Shown here piece by piece: positions 33,901 through 44,930 of a stretch of 64,000 nt of DNA. Position 1 is the stretch's first letter, and each line of letters opens with the position of its first letter. A model generated the notes under the pieces. The model ran no database searches, had not been told where the DNA came from, and worked only from the letters and a program-made list of their open reading frames with translations. Source of the stretch: Azolla caroliniana (taxonomy: Eukaryota; Polypodiophyta); assembly GCA_043228905.1 (NCBI GenBank), contig JBHGNT010000021.1, positions 2,914,001 to 2,978,000 on the forward strand, in the 5' to 3' direction. The translations under genes and the position numbers were made by a program.

Positions 33901-35380
33901 CATCTGCATTAGCAACCAAGTTTTATCGTGTTTCTTCTCTTTGCTAACAGGCCATGGTTTTGTTATTTGCTAGAAGACTAGTGATATGTTTTTTGTGTTA
34001 TATTATTGAATAACACTTTTTGTGAACAAAATGCTATATAAATTGACAAAAAATAAATTCAAGTCATCTAGGAGAGGATATATCTCTGTCCATTAGAAAA
34101 TAAAATTTATAATGTTTATTTATTTCCTGAAAAGACCAGAGGTTTGCTCTTTACTTAGGACTTTTCTCTTTTGTGAACAAAGGCCAACAGTAAATTGTAG
34201 TTGTGTAGGAGAATTAGAACAGAAAAACTACAATTTTTCTTCCTGTGTTAAAAGGCCATATACATTTGGACTTACGTCTAAAAGATGAGTGTTTGCTCTT
34301 TGTATCAATTTATTCTATGCCAGACGTGATTTAATAATTTGCATTTGAAAAGGAAAATCTATCACTCTTTGCAGAAAATCCACGTATTTGATCTTTGCTA
34401 ATAAGGCTAGGTCTTGGCAACTTGTCTCACTCACTTTATTTAATGTCAGACTTGGAATGGAAGCTTACATATGTGGGGTCGGCAGAGGACGAGAAGTATG
34501 ATCAATTGTTGGAGAGTGTTCTTGTTGGTCCCGTAAATGTTGGAAATTATCGATTTGTTTTCCAGGTAAGAAAGATATGGGAATGATGTGTTTAACATAA
34601 TATACAGAAAAAAACATGTTATTATCAATGATTCTCATTGTAAAATTAATCTATAATTTATTATCACAATAGAAAAGTGATATATATCCAAATAATTGCA
34701 AAAGCAATTCATACTTGGTTTGATGACATTTTTGCATACACAAACGCATCCACATGTACTTTGGGATCTGTTAGGTTTAAGTAATATATTTAGAAAATAA
34801 ATGTAGTGGCTTCTTGAGTCAATTCATATTATTAAATTATTATCTATTGAAGTCTCCTCTCTTTTGTACAAATGCATATACACATTATAACTTGATCTGT
34901 GCCTAAATGACGTATAATTTTTCTTGGGGATGTACATGTTTGAAGTGGCCTGCTTATGTTTCTTTACAGGCAGACCCGCCGAAGCCAGACAAGATCCCTG
35001 ATGAAGACATATTGGGAGTAACTGTCCTTCTTCTGACATGTTCTTACATGGGTCAAGAGTTCATTAGGGTTGGTTATTATGTCAGCAATGATTACATTGA
35101 TGAGCAATTGCGAGAAGAACCACCTCCCAAGGTCTTACTTGACAAAGTTCAGAGAAACATTCTTGCAGACAAGCCTAGGGTTACGAAATTTCCTATAGTT
35201 TTCAACCCCCCCTGTACTACTGATGTTGCAATGATCAATCCCCCATCTGAGAATTCATCTCTTTTTGTATTCCCTCCTGCTGATGATGTATCTCACCCAA
35301 TGGATGTCGAGAACTCAAATCCTGGGTTTGAGGTCGAGAACTCAAATCTTCTATCTGAGGTCGAGAACTCGTATCAATAA
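30999..35380 (+). CDS. ASF1: Histone chaperone ASF1
   Basis: Three exons, 30999-31107, 34450-34565 and 34970-35380, encode 211 aa. ASF1 binds the H3-H4 dimer and hands it to CAF-1 or HIRA for nucleosome assembly in replication, repair and transcription. The conserved core is nearly unchanged from other eukaryotes: [79 protein letters not shown] and [17 protein letters not shown]. After the core (about residue 155) comes the variable tail expected of plant ASF1, here with three 9-residue VENS repeats at the end. Length fits plant ASF1 proteins (about 190-220 aa). Junctions are g|gtcag...cag|ac and cag|gtaag...cag|gc, all in frame. Intron 1 is unusually long (3342 bases) and repeat-built. Arabidopsis has two paralogues (ASF1A/ASF1B); which one this corresponds to cannot be told. 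Confidence 0.96.
33078..33745. mobile_element. MITE-like element with terminal inverted repeats, in ASF1 intron 1
   Basis: Starts CATAGTACG and ends CATACTATG, an imperfect terminal inverted repeat. It is flanked on both sides by the identical 8-base sequence ACATCAAC (33070-33077 and 33746-33753), a target duplication of the length typical for hAT elements. It has no coding capacity. A related element with matching ends and inner 3' sequence lies at 54710-54950. About 430 bases of T-rich tract and minisatellite inside this copy explain its larger size. Confidence 0.75.
33360..33570. repeat. TGTAATTTC minisatellite
   Basis: Roughly 16 imperfect units of 9-14 bases (TGTAATTTC, TCGTTGTAATTTC, TCTATAATTTC) fill about 200 bases within the MITE-like element in ASF1 intron 1. 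Confidence 0.9.
35304..35376 (+). repeat. 27-bp coding repeat in the ASF1 tail
   Basis: GTCGAGAACTC occurs at 35306, 35333 and 35360, an exact 27-base period, giving [18 protein letters not shown] and EVENSYQ just before the stop codon. The units add acidic residues to the tail. Confidence 0.9.
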
Positions 35381-38362
35381 CAATCTTGTGATAAGATAGA
35401 AGACTTTTTTGGGGGGTGGGCACATTTTATATGCCTAGCACATGCTTAAATGATAGAGATGTTTGTTACTAGATTTTACGTCTAAATTCACAAATGCCTT
35501 GTATGATAGTGTTCTAAATCTATTCCTCATCCTTTTTGCACAGTGTCCAGAAAAGGTGGTTCTGATCAAGGACTATGTCTGATGTTACCTCTTCTGTGAT
35601 GGTTTTAAGTAGTCAGTTTTAAGTCACGCTTGGTAGGTCAACGATAGACGTCAAATAGAATATAAACCATATAGTAAATGGGGTCTACATCAAGGCGATG
35701 TTAAAATGGGGAACACATTGCATGTTTTCTGTCTCTGAAGTTTGTATTGAAAACCTGTACTAAAGGTTGGTTTGTTGCGAGCATTTATTGAGGACTTGAT
35801 CAGCTCATTTTCTCTAATGAATCATATTCTTTATTTTTCTCTTCTTGTCTTGACTATCTTTTAGGAAATATCCCAGTTATAAGGTTTCCATCATTGATTG
35901 AATTATCCATTCTTTAACATAGAAGAACTAAAAAAGGTTATTAAATTTCCCCTTGCTATTATTATTCCTCACCACATGAAGATAATATTATTACCCGTAA
36001 ACATAAAATGTAGGTCATATGATCATTGTACAGTTTTCTGTCAGCTGATACTATTATATGCTACAAGTAGGAATAATTGAATCAATAAAGGGTGGAATAT
36101 ATGGACACCCCATTATATAAGGAAACACATCCATATTAGCTTTTATGGTGCACTATCATATATGGACATTGGTAAAATATGAAAACAATTCCATTGACGT
36201 TAATTTTAAACAATGGTCATACATACATGATACTAGAAGCAAAGACATGAAACATATATGACAATACCTCAATTTATCATAACCCTTGGCATCGCAAAGG
36301 AAGAGAAAGTTTAGAGCTTGTCTCAAAGGAACATACAAATAAATAATTGAAAAGACCACTTGTATATTCAGCCAAAACAAGGAAAAGAACATAGAATTTC
36401 ATGGTTTCACATTATTCCATGCTCTAAAGTTGATACAATAGAGAGTAAAGGGAAGAGACTTAGGGTAGATCATATATGTAGAAAAGGTGTGCCAACTCCA
36501 ACTTCCAAAGATGCAAAAATTGATGGAAAAGAGCCATTAACTTCTAATATGTAATATATTCAAGGTTGAAGGAAAGGAATTGTAGATGATATTAAAATGT
36601 TGTTCAGTTCAGTAGGCATGTTCATAGGGGTCTAGGAAGCTTAGCATGAACAAGATAGGCATGTAATATATTTAAGAGTATTCAAACAAATGGGAGAAAA
36701 AAGAAGAGTTGTCAAAGTGAAATCATGTATGAGTGTGCATATGTTTATGGTTTAAAGTAACCCTTGTGGAAAACAACTTGAGAATACCTAAGGTTCCATG
36801 GTCAAGAGGGAAAGTTAAGTGAGGAGAAGAAATTGAAAGGATTTTATTAATAAGAAATAGATGGATGATAAAATGGACTTGTTAGGGCCATAGCCAAGAA
36901 CAAGATTCAATTGAAGAAAAGAACGGGGGGAGAAATGAGAGAAAAAAGAGGAGATTAACAATGCATTAACAATAGAATTGATGCAAAATGGTTTCATTAA
37001 TAAACACATGCATTATAGCCTATGTGAGTGGCGACATTTCATAAAATTATATACATACTAATATAATATATCCTAATGATCATAAGTTCAAATCTATATC
37101 ATGCTTTTGGGGGTAGAAAGAGACCAAACCTAAAATAGTGTTACTGTAACTTAAAATTAAATGGTCATACATGTATACTTTGTAAATACATATCAAGAAT
37201 ATGCACGAAGGCTTGATTCATGCTTTCTTCACATTAAAATACTAAAAATACACAAACTAATGCACATATCAAAGGTTACACCCTATGGACTATGACCATC
37301 ATCAATCGACAAAAATTATGGGGATATAAAATTGAATCACTTCAGTGGTAGTTATGTGCCATGCTTACTGAGCAGCATAAAACCATTTCTCTAATAATAT
37401 CACTGGATTCCTTGTAAGGATTAATAAAGCAACCAAGGGCTTTCAGTATTGGTTTGAATTTCTTTATATAATTAAATAGAAAATTAAAACAAAAAAACTC
37501 AAAAATAAGATGAAAAACTATCTTCTGGTTCACTATAGCCCCCTAAAAATAGCACAAACTTCACAAATAAAAACAACAAAAATAAAGAAATCAGATAGTT
37601 ATCCGTCCCATGCAAAGTTTCATTGTCAGTTATAAAAATTCAATTAGGTTGATTCTCTTCCAACAAAAGCTAGGTCGTTTGGCAATGAACTGCAAAAAAG
37701 TTATATGCCCTTCCATATTCCAATGGACTCCAAATAATGAAAGCAATATCCATATGCATAAGCCACACTTTCCATTGGACTCCAAAGAAAAAGCTGCAAA
37801 TCCATATGCATAAGCCGGACTTTCCAATGGACTCCGACATAGCTTATCCATACACCAGCTACTTTGCAATAGAATCCTAAAAACACCAGCTGCTTTCCAC
37901 TGGATTGCAAAGAAGATACATATCCATATGCTCTGCATTTCACAGTTCCTTTTCACTGGACTGAAGAACAGACACATTCATTATACAGCCATATATGAGT
38001 CGCTTTTCATGATGAACTACCAAAACTCATATATCCATCTACATAAAAGCCAAACCCCAGCCTTTTCAATAACTTCAAATGAGCCATATCCAGATGCGTA
38101 AGGCCAGTCTTTCATGAACTCAACAAAAAGCTAAACCCATATACCACCGCTGCCTTGATGGACTAAAGAAGCAGTAAACACACGCGTAAAGCCAACTCCA
38201 AAAAAGATATATCCATATGAATATACCCATATTGCACCACATTTTCTTTCGTAAAAGAAGTTATATCCATATGGACGCCCAAAAAACCTATATCCCATAT
38301 GGATTCAGGCATGCTCTCTGTCTCTGTCCATGGGTTGTTAGTCATAACGGTAAGTGTAATTT
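35381..38362. other. Spacer between ASF1 and the endonuclease III gene
   Basis: The two genes converge on this spacer. It holds the 3' untranslated ends of both genes, AT-rich sequence without recognisable exons, and a degenerate tandem repeat cluster at about 37.70-38.31 kb. Confidence 0.55.
37700..38312. repeat. Degenerate tandem repeats containing TCCATATG
   Basis: Units of roughly 50-70 bases recur, marked by TCCATATGCATAAGCC, ACTTTCCA(T/A)TGGACTCC and similar. The first two or three copies near 37720-37835 are clear; the rest become progressively degenerate towards the 3' end of the endonuclease III gene. Confidence 0.7.
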
Positions 38363-41300
38363 TCAACCAGCATTGCCATTTTCACGTTTAGTTCTCTTTG
38401 GTGCCATGGACTTGGCCGGACTGCAAGCTTCTTTGAAAGCAGCAGGGCATTCAGTATTGAGAAGGCATTGATCACACCGTGGTCGTACTGGTGTGCATAT
38501 TGTCTGTCCAAAGCCAACCTGCAGTTTTGCCAAAAGACCTCCCGCCAATGAGTGGGTAGAGTTAACATAATATTGCAATGAACGGTATCTCTTAAAAATC
38601 TGCACCACATATTTGGCTCTTTGGGGTGTGTTTGCCTTAAGAGTCTTGAAATTCTTAGTCAGTCATCCACGAAAAACCAAGGAGAAGGAAAAAATACAAG
38701 TACATGGATTGAAACTTACAAGTAGAGGATTGATTCCCACCCACTCCTCCAGTGGAAGCCAGGCTTCAAGAGCTATCCTTGTTTCCTCTGGGGTTTTGGT
38801 TTTCTGGCAAATATATACAGCGTTAATGAATTTGGAATTACAATACGTAAAGTAACATGTTCACAGGATTGACGATCTGCATAAAGTTACAATACAAACA
38901 TGTATAATGGTATAATGCATAAATAACCAGTCAAAATATCCTTATGTATAATGGTATCAACAACTCTATTAGTAAGTCATTGTTGTTACTTTACTTTATA
39001 AAGTCATCATAGTGTCATTTTTCCAATAATAAGAGAGGTTGGAATGGTCTAATTTACATACACCAAGGACCAGGTGATTTCTTGCTACTACTGCCTTTGC
39101 CTCATACAAAGGGATCTGATATAGATGCCAATAATGTCAAGCAAAAGGCATATAGGGAATTTACAAGGTTTTCTTTTACATCATTCAAAAGAGTGGGTTG
39201 TCACCACTTTATGAGCTTGATGCTGCTACGATGCATGCTAATCCCCAATGAAACATTGATACCACATATGGGTTATTTATTACATTCTATTCAATCTCTG
39301 CTACGAAACACTTATTTTTGGCCTTCAAAGAATGAGGGATGATGGAAATAATCACATTATGTGCATCAAACAATACCTTTACAATGTTAGTCAGCATATA
39401 ATTTGTTCACCAAAAATCATGACCTAAAATAGACTTTGAGATTAATGTACCTACACTGTGAATAATTGAGAATTGATTATGATGGGAGGCATGCACTATA
39501 TTAGATTACACCTGTGATATCGAAAGTTTCAAGGATGGAACATATGAAAACTACAGTTCTAACCAGATCAGAAAATTCTGAAATTAGCTCATATTACTTC
39601 CATAGAAAGTTATAGATGTAACGGTCACTTCTCATCTGTCTTTTCCCCTCACATGGTTAGATAATATTTTTGCTTATTCCCCCACCAGAATGTTAAGACT
39701 CCTAGCAACCATTTCTCAGGAAGAAGAGCACAGAGAATGATGATACGAAGCATTCTTTCTGATGACTGTATATTATCTCACAGGTCATGACTTTCTTTGG
39801 TTAATGAGCTTATTAGTAATTACTACATCTTTGTTATTTGATCTTTAAGTTTTTGACAATGTGAATATATAATGGATGAGAAAACAAATAGTATGATTAT
39901 GTAGGATACATAGAACGTGGCCAAATACTGCTTATCTCAACAATATGGTCATTAGGAAGCAGTTTGCATGACAATGGCAGAAAGCGAATTCAAATATGAT
40001 GAAGGCCACAAATTATCCTGTGGATTGATCATGGGATTTTTTCCCATGGAAAAAATGAAATATTATTTCCAGCTTCATTAATAACAAAAAGTTAATGAGC
40101 TTCTCCACAAGTAACAGTATAGATTTATCAATTACTATTTATCTTTTAAAAAGCTACATATTATTGCTCACCCGTGAGTGACCCACCCAACCAAGCCTGT
40201 TTGAGATTCGATGAACATGAGTATCAACACAGATACCTTGAACATTTTCCCAGGCAACATTCATGATCTGATTTTCAACACATTTATGATTTTCATATGC
40301 ATAGTCAGCTTATTGGGCTACAACATAAAAAATAAATCCAAAATGATATCATTATGAAATGAACTCCATACTAAATGTGCCATTTTGGGCCCTATCCCAG
40401 GTAAAGACAAGAGCGCTTTCAAACTATTAGGGATATCTCCATCATATTTATCTCTGCATATTTTTGCTACTTTCTTCAAGTAACTTGCCTTTCGAGAGTA
40501 GAATCCAACCTATCAAACTTAAGCGAAGAATTTGGTCAGTTGAGGCTATGCAATGAACGGTGAGTACTATTAACATTACATACCGGATAAATAATTTCCC
40601 TTATCAATGCTTCTGATTTCTCCATCATTCCTTCAACAGATAAAATTCCTTGCTTCTGAAGCCTTTGAACAGCTCCTAATCACAGAAAGGGGCAGCAGAC
40701 AGTATGAACTTCATAAATTATTAACCGGCATAAGAACTTGACATTGACACAAATCCCTGATATGAAACAGAATATTGTACAAAACAGAATGAAAATATCT
40801 CCTGTTCTTGCACCCGAAATTTACAGATAGTAAGCTAACAGGGCTGGTTCACATAACCCTCTTGCACACATAAGAAAGAGAGCATTTATCACGTTTTCTC
40901 TCATTGTCCTGTAAGATGATTTCATTAACATTATTATTTCTGAGAGAAAAGTGCGAGAGGTGTCTTTTAGGTACAATGTTTTACAAAGATTATCTATTTT
41001 CAAATGCTATATTTTTGGATACTTTCAGATATTCCTCCTGGACAAAATGTATAACAAGACTTTCCCACAACAGCATAAAGTAGAGTCCAGACTAACCAAG
41101 CTTTTAGTATCATTCTTTTCCAGTTGCTAGTCTCCGTATATATCTGGCCCTCTTCATAATCCTCTCCATTATCTAAACCTTCTATTACACAGGTTTGTGA
41201 GCTTATCCCCTATATATCTTAAATAGTGCGCATAATGAGTCTGAATCTGTATCCTAGTACCTTCTGTGAGTACATCCCTAAGTTCAAATACTCATCTACA

Positions 41301-43808
41301 TGAGTTTCTCTCATACATATAAATGCTTCCAAAAACATATTTTGTATGATTAATACAAATCTAGTATGAGTCATTTGGCACATGCTGAATGATAACATAG
41401 AAGACATGAGAGAGCAAGATAGTGCGCAACAAAAGAAACTAAAAATGCTTTACTTTCAAGCGAACAAGAGATGGCAACTTTGATGAGTAAAAGCATTATA
41501 AAAATCTGATGAGTAAGATGGCAACTACATGTACCATGACAGATATAGGTGTTATGCCTCATTCTTCCTCTACTGGAGAGAGACAACATAAACAAAAAAT
41601 GAAAGAAAGCCTTACATTAAAGAAGAAATTTTAATTGATGCTCCAAAGACATATATAGTTAGAAAAACAAATCCATGTTTACTTAATGAGACAGACTCTA
41701 TCATTTTTATCACTTGGTGAAAGAATTATTTTGGTTTTTTATCTATTAAAGACCAGTGCGATGTTATTAGCCTCAAATTAATCAGCCTTAAAATAATTCA
41801 TCTTTATTATTACCAGTAGGTAATGATCTGCTTTACAAAGTAAATTTCGACTACAATTCTTTTTCTTTTAAAAACCGGAAATTTAGCAAGTTAATTGTAA
41901 ATACTCATTGCAGTAATTCAAATTTCACTTGAACTGATTAGATAGTGCACAACCATGAGTGACCTCATCCTTGGTTTGGCTTGAAAGTAAAGCAGAAACT
42001 AACACAGCAAACCGATGCTCCTGTGAACAAAGCCAATAAGAGGAAATATAGGTATGAAATATCTTGAAATTAAACATTATTATATATTCAAAAGCATGCC
42101 TTTTCTTAGACCAAAATTCACTATTATGTTGTCATATCTTGAAAGCATACCTTTGGTGGAAGGTAACTACCAGCTTTCTCACAGCCCATGGTATCAACAG
42201 GTGCATCCCCAGATGCTCTCATCTTCCTTATTGCCTCTAGAACTTGTTGCCATCGTGGTGGCATTACTGTGAAGACAATGGCACTTTTACCAATTTAAAG
42301 CTTTGAGAAAAGGGATTTGTGTTCAAAATAAAGGCTTCACCATAAAAAGGAAATATACCACATTATTGATGTTAGCATAAAAACTTCAATAGAAACAGAA
42401 ATATACGATATATTACTATCAATAACTTGCTTTATTTGTTCATCTATCTAAGGAGCGGTCATCTATCATTAGACATAAAATCCAACCATAAAGGATACCA
42501 TTTCGATCTGCATTTCTTCAAGCTTAACCATGTAGGATTCACAAAAGTAGATATCGAGATGTGTGCCACAACCAGGTAGCACTTTTATAATAAGAATCAC
42601 ATTGTTAATCTGTTTGATCCTTCACATCATGTGTAACAACAATGATATCTAGAGTATGGTATCAACAGAAACCCATTCATGATCTGCTAATCCATTCCTT
42701 CTGTTTGTTTCTTCAAGAAAAACAATGGTTCAGAAGATAAAAAATGTTTGGAATTTGTTTTTTGGAGGCTTGGAAGTGATAAAACACATTGCAGATTGAC
42801 TCCATACTTGCCCAGTATATGCATAAAAACACCTATATTCAAGACTTTGAATGGACAGATTTATCTATTCCCGTGCAAATATGGTTTATATCTAGCCTTA
42901 ATACTTATGCATTTATTTCTCCTCGTCAAAGTTATTAAAGCTAAAAACCTTTTGAAACAGAGGAGATCATATTATTGTTCAGTTTTGCTTCACTATCCTG
43001 CTCCTGGTAAGAAAAAAAAAATGTAATAAACAACAACCATATAAGGCAAATTTTTCTTAACGTATAAAGAAGGTTTACAGCTACAAAGAAAATAAAAACG
43101 AAAAACTATTGATAATAAGTTATAACTAAACTTCAAAATAGAAGTTGCAATAAAAGAGGGGAAATTTACAAAATGGAAATCTATGGAGATGCCTTAACAT
43201 TACAAAAACGATGAAAAAATGGAAAGCTATAGGCAATAAATACCTTCACAAGATGGTTTTCTTGCTGAATCTCAATTACTTTAGCTTCATTATCATTTTC
43301 ATAGGAAACTTCTACATGCAATCTCTTTTTTCCATCAGTTCTTCTGATAGGATGACTTTGTTTTTCTTTACCAGTGGCAGAAATAGTCATTAATCTATCA
43401 CTTCTTACCTTCGCAAGATGGTTTTCTTGCTGAACCTCAATTACTTTAGCTTCATTATCATTTTCATAGGAAACTTCTACATGCAATCTCTTTTTTCCAT
43501 CAGTTCTTCTGATAGGATGACTTTGTTTTTCTTTACCAGTGGCAGAAATAGTCATTAATCTATCACTTCTTCTGAGTTTTAATTTCCCTGCACAGAGAAT
43601 AAAAAGAAGCTTACATGTTTAAAAACTTAAAGAAGAAAATTATCTTCGATAGAAATGACATAAGAAAAAGGAAAAGGAAAAGAGGCCATCATCCTAAACC
43701 TGGGGTATCCTCTGTTCCTGATGTAGTTTGAGCTCTCCATGGCTCCATGATGGTTTCCCTCGTCTTCCTACTTTCAATGACACGGTAAAAAAATTGCTTC
43801 AATGACAT
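38363..43808 (-). CDS. NTH1: Endonuclease III homologue (NTH1), bifunctional DNA glycosylase/AP lyase
   Basis: Base-excision repair enzyme that removes oxidised pyrimidines. Ten exons: 43700-43808, 43244-43587, 42949-43003, 42151-42266, 41954-42020, 40584-40675, 40372-40509, 40172-40267, 38720-38803 and 38363-38518, giving 418 aa. All junctions are GT-AG and stay in frame. Helix-hairpin-helix motif [11 protein letters not shown] contains catalytic Lys303; catalytic Asp322 is in VDTHVHR. The [4Fe-4S] cluster is C375-x6-C382-x2-C385-x5-C391. Two in-frame ATGs are possible: 43808 ([15 protein letters not shown], basic, transit-like) or 43748 (MEPWRAQ, 398 aa); the upstream one is chosen because Arabidopsis NTH proteins are plastid-targeted, but this is uncertain. 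Exon 2 contains a 165-base in-frame duplication (55 residues). Small exon 3 ([18 protein letters not shown]) is supported by matching phase and splice sites only. Usual length is about 380 aa. Confidence 0.93.
43241..43570 (-). repeat. 165-bp tandem duplication covering most of NTH1 exon 2 and a splice donor
   Basis: Copy 1 is 43406-43570 and copy 2 is 43241-43405, nearly identical. The repeated 55 residues start [16 protein letters not shown] and end QQENHL[AV]KV. At the end of copy 1 the sequence is AAG|GTAAGA; at the end of copy 2, the expected exon end, it is AAG|GTATTT. Both sites have phase 0. Confidence 0.93.
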
Positions 43809-44930
43809 ACTCTTAGTTCTTCATGGACTACCCAATTTGTTTTATTCGATTGACACATATGGGTAGTTTTGTCATGGATTCATGCGCGACTCAACACTTT
43901 CTTTGTTACTCTTCTCTCTGTGTATCTTCTTTATTAGTAAGCTTGACTTTGGTTTGATGACAATAGCCAATAGAAAGCCACCCTCATGACTAGCCTCAAG
44001 AGTATACATTATCTTCTTAGGCTATCTCACCTTGCTTTTGCTAATAAGCATCTTCACTCTTTTTGCACTCATGTCATTATGTAACGTGTGTGTGTGTATG
44101 CTCTAGGTTTGAGCATGTGTTGGTTACTAGTATGTTTTCTTTTAAAATGGTAATGTTATTGTCCACACCCTCCTTGTCTTAACATATTGGGGTTGGTCCA
44201 AGTTAAGAATCACCCTATGAAATGTTAAGAATCACATTTTCCAATAACCATTACTTGTATATTATGATCTTGCAAGATTGTCAAGTACAATCGCAAATAT
44301 GATTAGATGTTTGCCGTAGATAATAGAGTTTAGGGTTTAGGGTTTCAAGAAGACATGCTAGGATTGTTCAAATTGTTGAACACCATCGATAGGGAAAGAG
44401 CAAAGTTAAGTATTATCACAAACATGTTTTATGCATGGCCTCACATTCTTGGAAAATCAATGATGACATAAATATCAACCTGCACCTAATGAGACACACT
44501 TGGCTCATAACATAAAGCATGAATCAATGCTCTAATCTGCTTAACAATCCTTTTACAGAGTATAATCAAGGCAATTCTATAATTATAATTATAACACCTA
44601 GATCATGCACAAAACCATACATAAATTTTGCCCAAGTCCAGACACAAGCATTATAAAAAAACCAATATATTAATCTTCAATCCTGATTAGATATCTCAAA
44701 TTCCCAAAATGTTGTCATCGAAACACAAGTATTCTGAATCTTAAGGTTGACAAATTTTATGGCTAAAACATGGGACTTGTGGTTATTGGGAATTTGAAAA
44801 ATGAGAATCTCATTACATCCTTCTGGAAACTCTCCGGTGCTTTTTGTATGGTGAAAAGGGCCGATTAATAAACTAATGTAAATGCTAATCACATGGACAA
44901 ACGGTTGATGAATGACTTATGTATCAAAAA
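43809..44930. other. Spacer between NTH1 and the enoyl-ACP reductase gene
   Basis: Both genes are on the minus strand, so this is the NTH1 promoter side and the 3' flank of the reductase gene. It contains a GT run near 44089, and a telomere-type word pair at 44328-44346. No coding exon is visible. Confidence 0.55.
44328..44346 (-). promoter_or_regulatory. Possible telo-box upstream of NTH1
   Basis: On the minus strand this reads AAACCCTAAACCCTAAAC, two and a half plant telomere units, about 520 bases upstream of the chosen NTH1 start. Telo-boxes of this type occur in promoters of plant genes active in dividing cells. A chance or interstitial telomere repeat is the alternative. Confidence 0.4.

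Larger units (their letters stand above)
31108..34449 (+). other. ASF1 intron 1, 3.3 kb, T-rich on the sense strand and internally repetitive
   Basis: The intron is strongly T-rich on the coding strand. A degenerate unit recurs, with words in the order TTTAACCT(T)AAA, TTTTGTGTCAGTAT, CTA(A)GAATTAGG and TTTGCTTCC, near 31395, 31715, 31760, 31877, 32065, 32195 and 32530. A terminal-inverted-repeat element is inserted at 33078-33745. No internal exon was found. Confidence 0.75.
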
